Shown here: positions 47,045-57,620 of the stretch, one piece after another
How the letters are laid out: every line of letters begins with the position of its first letter
Numbering within the stretch: the first letter of the stretch is position 1
Assembly: GCF_029953285.1 (NCBI RefSeq)
Contig: NZ_JASAOI010000046.1
Span: 62,001-126,000 of the forward strand
Source: Yinghuangia seranimata
Lineage (GTDB): Bacteria; Actinomycetota; Actinomycetes; Streptomycetales; Streptomycetaceae
Reading direction: 5' to 3'
DNA length: 64,000 nucleotides
Position numbers and translations under genes: made by a program
The notes under the pieces: generated by a model
Seen by the model: only the letters and a program-made list of their open reading frames with translations
Told to the model about the DNA's origin: nothing
The model's database searches: none

Positions 47045-50000
47045 GTGTCGGGCGGCGACGCGGTCGAGGACTTCTGGCGGCCGATCAAGCGGATGGTGGC
47101 CCAACGGGGGCTGAGGAACGCCGACTTGGGGAGACGGCTGAACCTGAGCCCGTCCGCGGTGTCGGAGCTGCTCAACGGCCGACGGGCGAAGGCGCCGGAC
47201 TGGGACGTGGTCAGGACCATCGTCGAGCTCTGCCTGGACCGCGTGGACGAGCGCCGGGTTCGGGAGGAACTCGACTATCGGAAGCGACGCCTGGAGGAGC
47301 TTGAGACAGCGCTGGACCGGGCACGAACGCCGGGGGAGACCGGGGCGAAGGCGGCCGTCGCGTCGGAGCCGACGGTGTGCCCGCTGTGCGCGGAGGGCTC
47401 ATGGGACATCACCACGAAACCGGCGCGCACGTTCGATGCGGCGGCCCGACTGCTCGGCGGCGGCACCGGCCAGGTGGACGACGACGTCGCGGAGATCGGC
47501 TCGTGGACGCTGTGCGGGGCCGAGGATCTCGCGCGGTTCCGCGAGCGCCTCGCCGCGCTGGTGGCCGCGATCCTGCCGGTGGCCGAGGCGCGGGTCCGGG
47601 GTGGGTGCCGGGCGCATCGGATCCACCTCTGGCACGCGGCACGGGTGGTCGCGGCGGTCGAGTGCCTGGTCGCGAGCCCCCCGATGGGTACGGCCCTCGA
47701 CCGGTGCGGCTCGATCGGCGTCGGCGCGATCCTGGGGGTGGGTGGGGCCGTCCACCTGTTCACGGTGCCGGGCACGGTCACGTACGACTGGAAGAACGGG
47801 CGGACTCGGGTTCTCCAAGCAGCGTACGAGCAGGTGCTGCTCGAAGCCGTAGGCGGTGAGGTCGCGGCCGACGATCTGCCCGACTTCGTCGAAGCAGCGC
47901 GGGCCGCGGCTGATGCCCATGCGCAACGGATGGCCGAACTGGGTGCAGAGCACCCGGCGTTGTTCGCCTGGTCGGCTCTTCAGGCGGGGACGACCACCTC
48001 GGCCGCCGTGCACGACAACGGCCTGCCGGGCCTGGAGTCCGCGCTGCGGGCGCTCACCTGCCACGAACCCGGCGCGGACTCGTTGGCGACACGGATCGTC
48101 CGCGGGCACCGCCGGGCGTTGGCCGAGCCGATCTCACTCGCCGGCGAATTGCGTGAGGACCTGCGGGGCGTCGAGATCCCCAGCATGGAGCGCGGATACG
48201 TCAATCCTGCGTTCCGGGCGGCGTTGTACGACCAGTCAGCGGCTCCTCACGTCGACTCGTGGTGGTCGGGCCGGGCCGTGCACGACGACATCGCGGGGTT
48301 CCTGGCCGGCGAACTGGTCTCGGCGTACGCACCGCGGCGGCTGCTGATGGTTCTCGGGGATCCGGGGACCGGGAAGTCGCTGCTCACCCGGCTGCTCGCC
48401 GCGCGCCTGCCACCCGGCGACTATCTGCCCGTGCGGATCGAGCTGCGCGACGTGCTCCCGGGGACCGCGACCCTGGATCAGCTCGAACGGGCCGTGCGGC
48501 AGGCCACGCTGCGGGCGGCGGGTTGGGAGGACGTGCGGGATGCCGCACCCGAGGTGCTCCCGGTACTGATCTTCGACGGGTTCGACGAACTGCTCCAGGC
48601 CGGCACGGTCGATCAGTGGAACTACCTGGAGAATCTCGCGGCGTTCCAGGCCGGTTGCCTCGCGAACGGCACTCCGGTGGCCGTCGTCGTGACCAGCCGC
48701 ACGGTCGTGGCGGATCAGGCGCATATCCCCGACGGCACACTGGTCGCGCGCCTTGAGCCGTTCGACGCCGACAGGATCGAGCGGTGGCTTCAGGTGTGGA
48801 ACGCCGCGAACGGGGCTGCCTTGCGCCGGAACCGCGGAGCGCTTCCGCCCTCCGACCTGGGTGCCGTACATCCGGAACTCGCATCCCAACCCCTTCTGTT
48901 GTTCATGCTCGCGCTGTACTACGCGTTCGCGGGCGGTGCGGAGCCGGGGGTGGTCGCCAGGCTCAGCCGTGGCGGGTTGTACGAGCGCCTGCTGCGTCTG
49001 TTCGTGCGCAGGCAGGTCGTCAAACGTGAACCGAAGCTCCGGCCGGCCGCCGTCGAGGAGAAGGTCGAACGGGAGCTGGACGATCTGTCCGTCATCGCGG
49101 TGGCGATGTTCATCCGGGGCCGCCAGGGGGTCAGCGCGGAGGAGGCCGCCCACGACCTCGCCTTCCTCCGCGAGCCGGACGACACACCCGAACGTCCCGA
49201 TGCCTGCATGTTGTTCGGCCGGTTCTTCTTCATCCACGAGGCCCGCACCGGTGCGGACGACGCCCTGAGCCGGAGCCGCCGCTGGTACGAGTTCCTGCAC
49301 GCGACGTTCGGCGAGTACCTGGTCGCACGCAAGATCGTCCGTACGTTGCGCCGCTGTCCGGACGGCGACGCGCACGACGGCTTGCTCTTCAACCTCCTGG
49401 CCGCTGCGCCGCTTACCGACCACATGCGCATCTTGGATGATCTCGGCGAGTTGCTGGAGGAAGACGGCACCGCGTCGGTGCCTGCGCTCTTTCAGGCGTC
49501 GCTCAAGGACCGGCCCCTGGGTGCGTGGACCGCATACAACCCGACCGAGGAAACGGCCGTCTTCCGCTGCGCGTCGTACAGCGTGAACCTGGTGCTTCTC
49601 GTGCTCGCCAAGTACGGGAAGGTCAGCGTCTCCGACCTGGTCGCACCGGGCGCGAAACCCCGAGCGGCTTGGCACAAGCACGCCATGTTGTGGAACTCCC
49701 AGTTCAGCGCGGCGTCGTGGGACGCGCTGACGGGTGTGGTCGCCACGAAGCGGGTGAACAGATGGCCCGCTGAGGCGCCTGATGTGGCTCTGGAGTTCGA
49801 GCCGCGCCCGATCGACGCCAATGTGAACGTGCATCGGGCGCAGTGGGTTCGGGACGGTGACATCGACGACGCTGTGGAGCCGGCGCTTCCGCTCTTCGCC
49901 GAACTGCCCCGGCTGACCGGGATCGACAGGTACGAGCCCCACGGCGGCAAGTATTCGCGGGCGCATGCCTTGGTCGCACTCGCGATCTGCGACCCGACGG

Positions 50001-50197
50001 AAGCAGGGGTCGAGGAGTTGATGAAGCGGTACAAAGCGTGTCTTCTGGCTCTGGGTGGGTCGCGCACTCGGGGAGACCGCGACTACGAACGCTTCAGGCG
50101 GCTTGTCGCACGCCGTCTCCTGCAGGACGCGGACCTCCTGCCGCCGAGTGTCGTCGCGGACTACCAGGCCTGTCTCGACGAGAGCCACCGCTTCTAG
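47045..50197 (+). CDS. HTH-NACHT NTPase, candidate antiphage/STAND sensor
   Basis: 1050 residues from GTG 47045 with GGAGGAG upstream. An N-terminal HTH (about 20-46: RGLRNADLGRRLNLSPSAVSELLNGRR, XRE-like) and a coiled region; VCPLC near 111-115; a long helical middle; the NACHT/STAND NTPase core with GDPGTGKSLLTRLL (438-451), Walker B VLIFDGFDELLQ (507-518), VVTSRTVV (sensor) and a helical lid; then a C-terminal beta/helical sensor of about 300 residues ending DRDYERFRRLVARRLL. This architecture matches bacterial NLR-like STAND ATPases, many of which are phage-defence sensors. No effector nuclease or TIR domain is visible, so the effector may be the HTH/CPLC N-terminus. Confidence 0.85.
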   Translation: MSGGDAVEDFWRPIKRMVAQRGLRNADLGRRLNLSPSAVSELLNGRRAKAPDWDVVRTIVELCLDRVDERRVREELDYRKRRLEELETALDRARTPGETGAKAAVASEPTVCPLCAEGSWDITTKPARTFDAAARLLGGGTGQVDDDVAEIGSWTLCGAEDLARFRERLAALVAAILPVAEARVRGGCRAHRIHLWHAARVVAAVECLVASPPMGTALDRCGSIGVGAILGVGGAVHLFTVPGTVTYDWKNGRTRVLQAAYEQVLLEAVGGEVAADDLPDFVEAARAAADAHAQRMAELGAEHPALFAWSALQAGTTTSAAVHDNGLPGLESALRALTCHEPGADSLATRIVRGHRRALAEPISLAGELREDLRGVEIPSMERGYVNPAFRAALYDQSAAPHVDSWWSGRAVHDDIAGFLAGELVSAYAPRRLLMVLGDPGTGKSLLTRLLAARLPPGDYLPVRIELRDVLPGTATLDQLERAVRQATLRAAGWEDVRDAAPEVLPVLIFDGFDELLQAGTVDQWNYLENLAAFQAGCLANGTPVAVVVTSRTVVADQAHIPDGTLVARLEPFDADRIERWLQVWNAANGAALRRNRGALPPSDLGAVHPELASQPLLLFMLALYYAFAGGAEPGVVARLSRGGLYERLLRLFVRRQVVKREPKLRPAAVEEKVERELDDLSVIAVAMFIRGRQGVSAEEAAHDLAFLREPDDTPERPDACMLFGRFFFIHEARTGADDALSRSRRWYEFLHATFGEYLVARKIVRTLRRCPDGDAHDGLLFNLLAAAPLTDHMRILDDLGELLEEDGTASVPALFQASLKDRPLGAWTAYNPTEETAVFRCASYSVNLVLLVLAKYGKVSVSDLVAPGAKPRAAWHKHAMLWNSQFSAASWDALTGVVATKRVNRWPAEAPDVALEFEPRPIDANVNVHRAQWVRDGDIDDAVEPALPLFAELPRLTGIDRYEPHGGKYSRAHALVALAICDPTEAGVEELMKRYKACLLALGGSRTRGDRDYERFRRLVARRLLQDADLLPPSVVADYQACLDESHRF

Positions 50198-50400
50198 CGT
50201 GTACCACCCGCCTCGTCGGCGATCAGCGCGTCGAGCTTCTCCGCGATCCACAGTGCCGCCATGCCCGTGACCACGTGGCCGAGGTGGGGGACGGGGTGGC
50301 CCGTCGCGTGCGCGAGCGCCGTCGCGGACTCGCCCGCCGCGGAGCCGGTCGCTGTCGCCGTGCCGAGGATGACGGCGGTGCGGAGGGGGATGAGCTTCAT
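50194..50400 (-). CDS. small membrane/secreted protein
   Basis: 68 residues from ATG 50400 with GGGAGGAC 4 bp upstream on the minus strand. N-terminal basic residue and hydrophobic stretch LRTAVILGTATATGSAAG followed by HATGHPVPHLGHVVTGMAALWIAEKLDALIAD. Convergent with the NACHT gene, overlapping its stop by 4 bp. Reminiscent of short hydrophobic envelope proteins; no family recognised. Confidence 0.7.
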   Translation of the reverse strand: MKLIPLRTAVILGTATATGSAAGESATALAHATGHPVPHLGHVVTGMAALWIAEKLDALIADEAGGTR

Positions 50401-50554
50401 GGTGTCCTCCCGGACCCGTAGTGGTTGGTGGAGCCACTGTCGGGCCGGGGCGGAGGTGTTGCGGTGGGATGCCGAAGCATGCCGAAGGGGGTGGGGTTCG
50501 TGCAGGTCGGAAGGCCACTTCGGGGTTCGGGGGCCGAACGCCGTCGAAGGAGGG
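50401..50554. other. 154-bp gap between small membrane protein and permease
   Basis: No gene or strong hairpin seen. Contains the 5' end of the small gene's leader and the 3' side of the permease gene. Confidence 0.4.
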
Positions 50555-52525
50555 TCAGCCCACGTGGATGTGGGGGCGGCGGGCTCGGTTGGGTTCCGCT
50601 TCGCGGAGGACTTCTCGGGTGACGGGGGCGACCTCGCCGTGGCCGAAGAGGAAGAAGCGGAGGAAGTTGGCGAGCGGGTTGCCCTCGGTCCATTCGAAGT
50701 AGATGTGGGGGCGCTGGTCGGTGACGTCGCGGACGTGGATGAGCATGGCGGCGAGGGCGTTGGGGACCGAGGAGCTTTCGAGGCGGAGGACGCGGTAGCG
50801 GCCGTGGGCGACCTCGCCTCGGACGGTCAGGCCGGACTCGAACTCGGAGGGGTCGAGGACGGTGACCTCGACGAAGATGATGTCGTCGGAGTCCGGCATG
50901 TCGTTGTCGGCGCGCATCTGGTCGAGCTTGTCGCGGTACTCGGCCTCGTCGCGCGTGTCGGGCTGGTTGGCGATGAAGCGGATCGTGCGGTGCGCGCAGT
51001 CGCGGACGAAGCGGGCCGCCATCGGGTCGAGGTTGACATCGGTGACGCGCAGTTCGAAGGCGCGGACGATCCGGGACAGCAGGGACAGCGCCATGATGCC
51101 GGCGATGAAGCACGCGCCGATTTTGACGCCGTCGGGGCGTTCGGCGATGTTGACCGCCGTGGTGTAGACGAACACGACGGCGATGCAGCCGAAGCCGATG
51201 GTCCAGCCGCGTTCCCCTGCCTTCCGGGCGGCGATGGTCACGGCGATGGCGGCGGAGGTGATGAGGACGAGGACGCCGGTTGCGTACGCGCCGCCCTGCT
51301 TGTCGACGTTGGCGTCGAAGAGCCAGGTCACCAGGAACGCGACCAGGATGAACACGATGACCATGGGACGCACGGCCCGCGCCCAGCCCGGCGCCATTCC
51401 GTACCGCGGGAGGTAGCGCGGCATGAGGTTGAGCAGGCCGGCCATGGCGGAGGCGCCGGCGAACCACAGGATCAGGATCGTCGAGATGTCGTAGACGGTG
51501 CCGAAGGCGGATCCGAGGTTCTCGTGCGCGAGGTACGCGAGGGCGCGGCCGTTGGCGGGCCCGCCGGCCTTGAAGTCCTGCTGCGGGATCAGGAGCGTGG
51601 TGATCCAACTGCTGGTGATGAGGAAGACGCTCATGATGACGGCGGCGGTGGTCAGCAGCTTCTTCGTGCCGCGGATGCGCGCGGCGGGCTTGGCCGGGTC
51701 GTCGTCGGGGGCGCCTTCGACGTGCGGCATGACCGCGACGCCGGTCTCGAAGCCGGACAGGCCGAGGGCGAGCTTGGGGAAGACGACGAGGGAGACGCCG
51801 ATCATCACCCAGATGCTGCCGCGTTCGGCGACGAGCGCGTGCCGCCAGTCGGTGACGACGCTCGGGTCCTCGGCGACGTGCCAGATGCCGTTGCCGACGA
51901 CGACCGCGTTGAGCGCGAGGTAGGAGAACACCAGGACGACGGCCAGGCCGATGGCCTCGCCGAAGCCCTTGAGGAAGACCGCCCCCAGAAGTGCGATCAG
52001 CAGCAGCGTGATGAGGACTTCGTGGCCTTGGAGGGTGCCGGTCAGGTGCGGGTTCTCGACCATGTGGGCGGTGGCGTCCGCGGCCGAGAGGGTGATGGTG
52101 ATCAGGAAGTCGGTGGCGGCGAAGCCGAGCAGGGTGAGGACGAACAGCTTGCCCTTCCAGAAGGACAGCAGCCGTTCGAGCATCGCGATCGAGCCCTCGC
52201 CGTGCGGGCTCTCCTCGGCGACGCGCCGGTAGACGGGGAGCGCCCCGAAGAGGGTGAGCGCGACGAGGACGATCGTGGCGATCGGGGAGAGCAGGCCGGC
52301 CGCGAGGGCGGCGATGCCGGGCTGGTAACCGAGTGTGGAGAAGTAGTCGAGGCCGGTCAGGCACATCACGCGCCACCAGCGCCGGCCCTCTTCGGCGGGG
52401 GCCGGCGGGCCACCGGCGCCCTGTTCGTGGCCGTGGTCGAGGGTGGGGTGCTTGGGTCGGGAGGCCTGGTCCTGCAGAAGCCATGTACGCAGACGGGAGG
52501 GACGGTGGGTGGGCGCTGCGGCCAT
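50555..52525 (-). CDS. APC-superfamily amino acid permease with large C-terminal cytoplasmic domain
   Basis: 656 residues from ATG 52525 (GGAG 9 bp upstream). Hydrophilic N-tail of about 50 residues, then about 12 membrane segments with the APC signature near [27 protein letters not shown] and [20 protein letters not shown]. The last about 190 residues (from about 460) are soluble, with alpha/beta character ([58 protein letters not shown]), a known feature of one actinomycete APC group. Substrate probably an amino acid or peptide; convergent with the Gfo/Idh gene on the right of 52.6 kb. Confidence 0.88.
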   Translation of the reverse strand: MAAAPTHRPSRLRTWLLQDQASRPKHPTLDHGHEQGAGGPPAPAEEGRRWWRVMCLTGLDYFSTLGYQPGIAALAAGLLSPIATIVLVALTLFGALPVYRRVAEESPHGEGSIAMLERLLSFWKGKLFVLTLLGFAATDFLITITLSAADATAHMVENPHLTGTLQGHEVLITLLLIALLGAVFLKGFGEAIGLAVVLVFSYLALNAVVVGNGIWHVAEDPSVVTDWRHALVAERGSIWVMIGVSLVVFPKLALGLSGFETGVAVMPHVEGAPDDDPAKPAARIRGTKKLLTTAAVIMSVFLITSSWITTLLIPQQDFKAGGPANGRALAYLAHENLGSAFGTVYDISTILILWFAGASAMAGLLNLMPRYLPRYGMAPGWARAVRPMVIVFILVAFLVTWLFDANVDKQGGAYATGVLVLITSAAIAVTIAARKAGERGWTIGFGCIAVVFVYTTAVNIAERPDGVKIGACFIAGIMALSLLSRIVRAFELRVTDVNLDPMAARFVRDCAHRTIRFIANQPDTRDEAEYRDKLDQMRADNDMPDSDDIIFVEVTVLDPSEFESGLTVRGEVAHGRYRVLRLESSSVPNALAAMLIHVRDVTDQRPHIYFEWTEGNPLANFLRFFLFGHGEVAPVTREVLREAEPNRARRPHIHVG

Positions 52526-52627
52526 GCGAGCGTTCTCCAGTGGTGCGTGGGCCGATCGGCGCGAGCGTAACCCGGCGTGCGTGCGCGGCCCGCGTGCCAC
52601 GCCGCACCCCGCGCTACGGTCATACGC

Positions 52628-53590
52628 ATGACGGATCCGCTCCGTGTCGGGCTCCTCGGGCTCGGACACATCGCCCAGACCCATCTGGCCGTCCTCGCCG
52701 CGCGCGAGGACGTGACCCTGGACTTCACCGTCGATCCCCACGTCCCCGAAGGTCCCTCCTTCCGCGGCGAACAGGCCCCGCACCACCGGTCGTTGGCCGA
52801 CGCGCTGGACAAGCACGACCCCGACCTGATGGTCATCGCGACGCCGGTCCCCACCCATGTGGACCTGGCCGCAGAGGCGTTGACGCGCACCGGCGCGCGG
52901 GTGCTGGTGGAGAAGCCGATCGTGCACGACCTGGCCGCGCTGGATCGGCTGCGGGCGATGGACGAGGACGGTGTCGCCGCCGTCGGTGAACGCCTCTGCA
53001 CCGCGCACCACTTCGCCTTCTCACCCGAGGTCCGCTGGGCGGAGGAGACCATCGCCCGCTACCCCGAGTGGGGCCCGGTAACCCAGATCACGTCGGCGTT
53101 CAACGACCCCTTCGTGCTGCGCGGCCCCGAGGTGTTCGAGACGTACGTGTCCAGCTGGATGGACGGCGGCGTCAACCAACTCAGCCTGCTGGCCCGCTTC
53201 GTGGACTTCACGGAACTGCTGGGCGGCGAGGAGCTCGACGGCCGGGCGAGCGCCTGGTACACCTTCGCGTTCGACTCACGCGGCCACCGCGGCACCGCCC
53301 GCCTGCGCACCAACTGGCTGACGGGCGCGAGCAGCAAGGAGAGCGTGCTGGTCTTCGCCGAATCGGGCGTCGAGCTGTGGATCGACCACACCGCGATGAC
53401 CGGCTTCGCCGCCCGCGGCCGCGAACTGCTGGAGCGCTTCGGCACCGACGGCCGCACCCCGCGCATCATCGCCCACTACCAGCCGCTCTACGCGAGCCTG
53501 CTGTCGGACGCGCCCGACCCGATCCTGTCCTTCGACACCGCCGCCCGGATCACCCGTCTGCACCGAGGGTCGGCACCCGGTCCAGGCTGA
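52628..53590 (+). CDS. Gfo/Idh/MocA-family oxidoreductase
   Basis: 320 residues from ATG 52628. N-terminal NAD(P)-binding Rossmann domain with [34 protein letters not shown] and the characteristic [14 protein letters not shown] (Glu-Lys-Pro). C-terminal Gfo/Idh domain contains [22 protein letters not shown]. Typically NAD(P)-dependent sugar or inositol dehydrogenase. Its 3' end overlaps the convergent arylamine N-acetyltransferase by 41 bp. Confidence 0.85.
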   Translation: MTDPLRVGLLGLGHIAQTHLAVLAAREDVTLDFTVDPHVPEGPSFRGEQAPHHRSLADALDKHDPDLMVIATPVPTHVDLAAEALTRTGARVLVEKPIVHDLAALDRLRAMDEDGVAAVGERLCTAHHFAFSPEVRWAEETIARYPEWGPVTQITSAFNDPFVLRGPEVFETYVSSWMDGGVNQLSLLARFVDFTELLGGEELDGRASAWYTFAFDSRGHRGTARLRTNWLTGASSKESVLVFAESGVELWIDHTAMTGFAARGRELLERFGTDGRTPRIIAHYQPLYASLLSDAPDPILSFDTAARITRLHRGSAPGPG

Positions 53591-54338
53591 TTCCGAAGAG
53601 GTCGCGGTACGCCGCCAGCACCTCCGCGTCGTCGCCCAGCTCCCGCTCGTGACGGCCCGTCGCGTCGGTCGTCACGAGTGTGCGGCCGCTGAGCGTGATC
53701 CGGCCGCCGTCGACCGGAAGCGAACACACGAGCGACCGGGTGAAGTGCGCCTTCGGGGACGTGCACTGCCACCAGCAGGTCGCCTCGAAGTCGCCGAGCC
53801 GCCGCGGACGCGTCTCCATGCGGTATTCCGGCGTGCCGTCGAGCAGGACGTCCAGGTCGCCGTCGGGTGCGTCCCGGATCTCGAACACCCCGCCAGGATC
53901 GGCCTGTTCACCGCGCATGTCGAACCGCAGCGGGTACTCGCTGTGCCGGCCGAAGCCCACGTCGGCGAGCCACACCGCGTCCTCGCCGGGGGCGGTCACG
54001 CGCAGCGCGAGGTGGTCGTACGGCGGCCCGAGGCCGTCCCGGCCGTGCACGCGCGCGGCGAGCAGCTCGACGTCGTACCCGAGCGCGGTGAGCAGCAGGG
54101 CGAACGTGCCGTTGAGCTCGTAACAGAACCCGCCGCGCCGGTCGACGACGATCTTCCCGTAGAGCCGGTCCTCGTCGAGCGAGACGCCGTCGCCGAGGTG
54201 GATCGCCAGGTTCTCGAACGGGACGGCGCGCAGGTGGCGCGCGTGCAGCTCGCGCAGCGCGGCTCCGTCCGGGCGGGCCGGGCGCTCGGCGCCGATCCGC
54301 CGCAGGTACGCGTCCACCTGCTTGTCATCCATCGCCAT
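53550..54338 (-). CDS. nat: arylamine N-acetyltransferase
   Basis: 262 residues from ATG 54338. Catalytic triad visible: Cys in DRRGGFCYELNGTFALLL, His in PPYDHLALRV and Asp in WLADVGFGRHSEYP, as in Cys-His-Asp NATs. It N-acetylates aromatic amines or hydrazines from acetyl-CoA. Ribosome-binding site is poor; ATG 54332 is an alternative start. Confidence 0.92.
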   Translation of the reverse strand: MAMDDKQVDAYLRRIGAERPARPDGAALRELHARHLRAVPFENLAIHLGDGVSLDEDRLYGKIVVDRRGGFCYELNGTFALLLTALGYDVELLAARVHGRDGLGPPYDHLALRVTAPGEDAVWLADVGFGRHSEYPLRFDMRGEQADPGGVFEIRDAPDGDLDVLLDGTPEYRMETRPRRLGDFEATCWWQCTSPKAHFTRSLVCSLPVDGGRITLSGRTLVTTDATGRHERELGDDAEVLAAYRDLFGISLDRVPTLGADG

Positions 54339-54415
54339 TCGTCTTTCATATACCCGCGTGCCCTCGCGGGTCGTGATCGACGGCGGCGTCGGAGGCGCCG
54401 CGTACTGTCGGCCGG

Positions 54416-54835
54416 ATGGACATGGACCCTGACGGCGGAGTCGCCGAGGACGCGCTGGCCCGGCTCCGGGAGATCTGCCTCGCCCTGCCGGACGCGTACG
54501 AGGAGGCCGCCTGGGTGGGGCGGCGGTGGCGGGTGCGCGACAAGACGTTCGCGCACGTCGTCACCGTCGTGGACGGCCGGCCGCCGGCGTTCGCGAAGGT
54601 CATCGGCCACGACGGCCCCGCCACCGTGGTGACCTTCCGCTCGGCGGGGGAGGAGCTCCAGGCGCTGTGCCGCGCCGGGCACCCCTTCTTCCGGGCGGGC
54701 TGGGGCCGCGACGTGGTCGGCATGTACCTCGACGACGCCACCGACTGGGGCGAGGTCGCCGAACTGATGACCGAGAGCTTCTGCGTCATGGCCCCCACGC
54801 GCCTGCGCGACCGCGTAGACCGCCCGGCGGAGTGA
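54416..54835 (+). CDS. MmcQ/YjbR family DNA-binding protein
   Basis: 139 residues from ATG 54416. CyaY-like fold: LARLREICLALPDAYEEAAWVGR, RWRVRDKTFAHVVTV, FAKVIGHDG and WGRDVVGMYLDDATDWGEVAELMTESF. Function unknown beyond the fold. Isolated gene. Confidence 0.82.
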   Translation: MDMDPDGGVAEDALARLREICLALPDAYEEAAWVGRRWRVRDKTFAHVVTVVDGRPPAFAKVIGHDGPATVVTFRSAGEELQALCRAGHPFFRAGWGRDVVGMYLDDATDWGEVAELMTESFCVMAPTRLRDRVDRPAE

Positions 54836-54849
54836 CCATGACGGAGTGA

Positions 54850-55035
54850 CTAGTACCGCGGTTTGCGGGTCAGGGCGAAGCCGCCGGCGAGGAAGACGAC
54901 GCCGACGATGCCGGAGATGATCGCCGCGGTGGTCTCGGCGGGCTTGTCGGCGGCCTTGAGGACGGCGGTGACAAGGCCCGCCACGCCGCTGATGAAACAG
55001 AAGATCGTGATGAAGATCTTGAGGCTGGGGTTCAC
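54850..55035 (-). CDS. small two-helix membrane protein at end of left RiPP-side operon
   Basis: 61 residues from GTG 55035, overlapping the methyltransferase stop by a GTGA. Two hydrophobic segments ([18 protein letters not shown] and [17 protein letters not shown]). Last gene of the leftward P450-methyltransferase operon beside the RiPP precursor; could be an immunity or maturation membrane protein. No family recognised. Confidence 0.75.
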   Translation of the reverse strand: MNPSLKIFITIFCFISGVAGLVTAVLKAADKPAETTAAIISGIVGVVFLAGGFALTRKPRY

Positions 55036-55967
55036 GGGGCATCCGGTCCCTTCGTGGGCGGGATGTCGGGCAGGGTGTTGACGGTGTTTTCAGACGGATC
55101 GCGCGAGGGGTCCGGCGCTGTACCGGCTGCGGTGAAGCCGAGGAGCATCACCCAGGCGTCCGGGTCGGCTCGGAAGCGGTTCCAGCGGTCGGCGGCCAGG
55201 GCGACGTCGCGGAGCGTCAGCACCCCGGAGGCGACCAGCGGTTCGAGGCGCTGCGGACCCAGGTGGGCGGCGAACGCCTCGACCGGGTGACGGTCGGTGG
55301 TGGCCGCGAACGGGCGCATCGCCACGTCGGCGAAGCCGGCGGCGCGCAGCATGCGGGTCAGCCGCCGCCCGATGTCGCGGTCGCCGCCCGCGCGGCGCTG
55401 CGCCTCGCCCAATGCGGCGTGCAAGTAGGCGAGTTCGGGATAGATCGGGTCGGCCATGCCCCAGCAGCCCGCGTCCACCTCGGTGACCGCGATGCGGCCG
55501 CCCGGTCGGAGCAGCCGCAGCGCCTCGGCCAGCACGGGCGCGGGATCCGGCACGTGCTGGAGGACGTAGCGCAGCAGCACGGCGTCGGCGCTGCGGTCCG
55601 GGAGCGGGACGCGGGTGGCGTCGCTGATGGTGACGGCGGTCTTGGCGTCCCGGGGGATGTGCGCGGCGAGCGCGGGGTCGTGGTCGACGGCCTCGACGCG
55701 CAGGCCGGGGTACGCGGCGCGCAGCCGCTGGGTGACCGCGCCGGAGCCGGCGCCCAGTTCGACCAGCACGCGCGCGTCGGGACGCAGGACGCCGAGCGAG
55801 CGCAGCGCGTCCAGCTCCTCGTCGAAGGACAGCGCGGCCTGCGCCTCCAGCCGGGCGAGTTCGCCGTGCAGGCCGCCCGCGGTGGTGTGGGCCGGGTCGT
55901 AGGAGCCGGGTTTGGGGCGGGGGCGTACGTACGGCTGTGCGGCGGGTACGTACGTGTCCGGGCTCAT
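55032..55967 (-). CDS. SAM-dependent class I methyltransferase
   Basis: 311 residues from ATG 55967, overlapping the P450 stop by ATGA. Motif [17 protein letters not shown] (LGAGSG 71-76), motif II region [16 protein letters not shown], post-[35 protein letters not shown], and [14 protein letters not shown]. Fits a UbiE/Coq5-like methyltransferase. Divergent from the RiPP precursor; it may methylate the modified core or another cluster product. Confidence 0.88.
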   Translation of the reverse strand: MSPDTYVPAAQPYVRPRPKPGSYDPAHTTAGGLHGELARLEAQAALSFDEELDALRSLGVLRPDARVLVELGAGSGAVTQRLRAAYPGLRVEAVDHDPALAAHIPRDAKTAVTISDATRVPLPDRSADAVLLRYVLQHVPDPAPVLAEALRLLRPGGRIAVTEVDAGCWGMADPIYPELAYLHAALGEAQRRAGGDRDIGRRLTRMLRAAGFADVAMRPFAATTDRHPVEAFAAHLGPQRLEPLVASGVLTLRDVALAADRWNRFRADPDAWVMLLGFTAAGTAPDPSRDPSENTVNTLPDIPPTKGPDAP

Positions 55968-57319
55968 TGTGTCTCCCGCGGCCCGGCGACCATGCGCATG
56001 CCGTGCTTGGGCCGCAGCGTCACGAGTGCCTCGGGGACGACGGGGTGTCCGGGCACCAGCGTGAGGCGTACGTGCTGCGCGATGGTCGCGAGGACGAGCG
56101 TGGCCTCCAGCATCGCGAAGTGCTGTCCGATGCAGATGCGGTCGCCGCCGCCGAACGGCAGGTAGAGGTGGCTGGGAAGGCTCGTGGTGTCGGCGAACCG
56201 GTCGGGCAGGTAGGCGTCGGGGCGGTCCCAGTACTCCGGGTGCCGGTGCAGCATCCACTGGCTGACGCAGACCAGCGTGCCGGGGGCGACGTCGTACCCG
56301 CCGACGACGTCGGGCCCGGTCGCGCGCCGCGAGGTCAGCCACACGGGCGGGTACAGGCGCATGGCCTCCTGGACGGCCCGGCGGCACGCCTCGAGGCGCG
56401 GGTAGTCGGCGGCGGTCGCCCGGCGGCCGGCGAGGACGCGGTCGACCTCGCCGTACACCTTGGCCGCCTCCTCCGGATGCCGGTCGAGGAGATAGAGCGT
56501 CCAGGTGAGCGACTTGGCGGTGGTCTCGTGCCCGGCCATGACGATGGTGAGCACCTGGTCGCGCAGGTCGGTGTCGGACACGATGTGGTGCGAGGTCATC
56601 ATCGTGTTGAGCAGGTTGGCCTCGTCGGTGCCGGTCGCGCGGCGGGCGCTGATGAGCGTGCGGGTGACGGCGTCGAGGAACGCGCGGCCGCGTCGGTAGT
56701 CGCGGTGCCGCTGGGCGGTGTCGGCGGGGTCGGGGTCCTCTGCGGGGATGTAGTGGCCGATGAACCTGTTGACGTCGTCCACAGCGCGGCCGAAGCCCTC
56801 GCCGACGCCCTCGATGTTCGCGCCGAGGATGGCCCGGGTGATGACCGCGAGGGTCAGCGCGGTCAGGTGGTGGTCGACGGCGAGCGGCTGGCCGGACGCG
56901 ATGGCTGGACGCCAGGCGGCGAGCATGCGTTCGGCCGCGTCGACGATGACGGTGTCGAAGCGGGCGACCTCGGCCGGACGGAACGCCGGTGCGCACATGT
57001 GCCGTTGCGCGGCCCACTCGGGGCCGTTGCTGGTCAGCAGCCCGTTGCCGAGCAGCGGCCGCAGCATGAAGTCGTCGGGCGTGCGCTTCTTGGTGTAGTT
57101 GGCGCCGTTGTCGCGCAGCACGTGGCGGGCCCACTCGGGGCGGTTGAGCGTGTAGACCGTGTCGCCGTCGGCCTGATGCATCGTGATGTCGCCGTACCTC
57201 CGGGCGAGTTCGGCGAGGAAGTCGAGCGGTGCGCGGCGCATGGCCGGCATGTCGACGGGCCCGGCGGGGCCGGGCGGCCGCCTGCGGGCGAGTCCGACGT
57301 ACGTATCCAGGGTGTCCAT
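55964..57319 (-). CDS. cytochrome P450 (RiPP-like locus)
   Basis: 451 residues from ATG 57319 with GGAGG 10 bp upstream. Intact P450: I-helix [13 protein letters not shown] (AGHETT 262-267), ExxR EAMRLYPP (318-321), heme loop [15 protein letters not shown] with Cys396. The sequence style is like bacterial CYP102/CYP4-type-related stand-alone P450s. First gene of the leftward operon (P450, methyltransferase, small membrane protein) that faces away from the Cys-rich precursor gene; the shared 300-bp region carries repeated GCGTA boxes. Confidence 0.88.
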   Translation of the reverse strand: MDTLDTYVGLARRRPPGPAGPVDMPAMRRAPLDFLAELARRYGDITMHQADGDTVYTLNRPEWARHVLRDNGANYTKKRTPDDFMLRPLLGNGLLTSNGPEWAAQRHMCAPAFRPAEVARFDTVIVDAAERMLAAWRPAIASGQPLAVDHHLTALTLAVITRAILGANIEGVGEGFGRAVDDVNRFIGHYIPAEDPDPADTAQRHRDYRRGRAFLDAVTRTLISARRATGTDEANLLNTMMTSHHIVSDTDLRDQVLTIVMAGHETTAKSLTWTLYLLDRHPEEAAKVYGEVDRVLAGRRATAADYPRLEACRRAVQEAMRLYPPVWLTSRRATGPDVVGGYDVAPGTLVCVSQWMLHRHPEYWDRPDAYLPDRFADTTSLPSHLYLPFGGGDRICIGQHFAMLEATLVLATIAQHVRLTLVPGHPVVPEALVTLRPKHGMRMVAGPRETQ

Positions 57320-57620
57320 CGCGACGGAACCTCCGCATTCCGGCGGTGCCTCGGCAAGTGCGTACACGCTGTTTCGTATGAATGCGTAGGCCGGTCCCGG
57401 GAATTGCGTACACGGCGGTTCGGGAAGCGCCTACGTATTGCGTATCGACTATTCCGGCCGTCGTGAATGTACGGCGCCGCAGGGGGCCTTGGCAATACTT
57501 AGAGAATGCCCCGAATCGCCCTGTGAAACTTACGTCTTGGCAGTGTTCGGGCGGTGTGCCACTGTTCCAAACGACGCCGGCACACAAGGTGCTGTGGCGC
57601 TGAAATGAGGAGCGGTAAAC
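57320..57620. other. divergent regulatory region of the RiPP-like locus
   Basis: 301 bp between the divergent P450 and precursor genes, no coding sequence. It contains several GCGTA-type boxes (see separate entry), possible promoter TTGGCA-like elements at about 57490 and 57536, and the precursor's ribosome-binding site GAGGAG 8 bp before its start. Confidence 0.6.
57359..57447. promoter_or_regulatory. repeated GCGTA boxes (TGCGTACACG) in the RiPP divergent promoter
   Basis: TGCGTACACG occurs at 57359-57368 and exactly again at 57405-57414; variants TGCGTAGG (57383-57390) and TGCGTATCG (57439-57447) lie between and after them, and CTACGTA (57431-57437) is nearby in inverse orientation. Box starts are spaced about 24, 22 and 34 bp. 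Probably binding sites for a pathway regulator that is not in the window. Confidence 0.5.
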
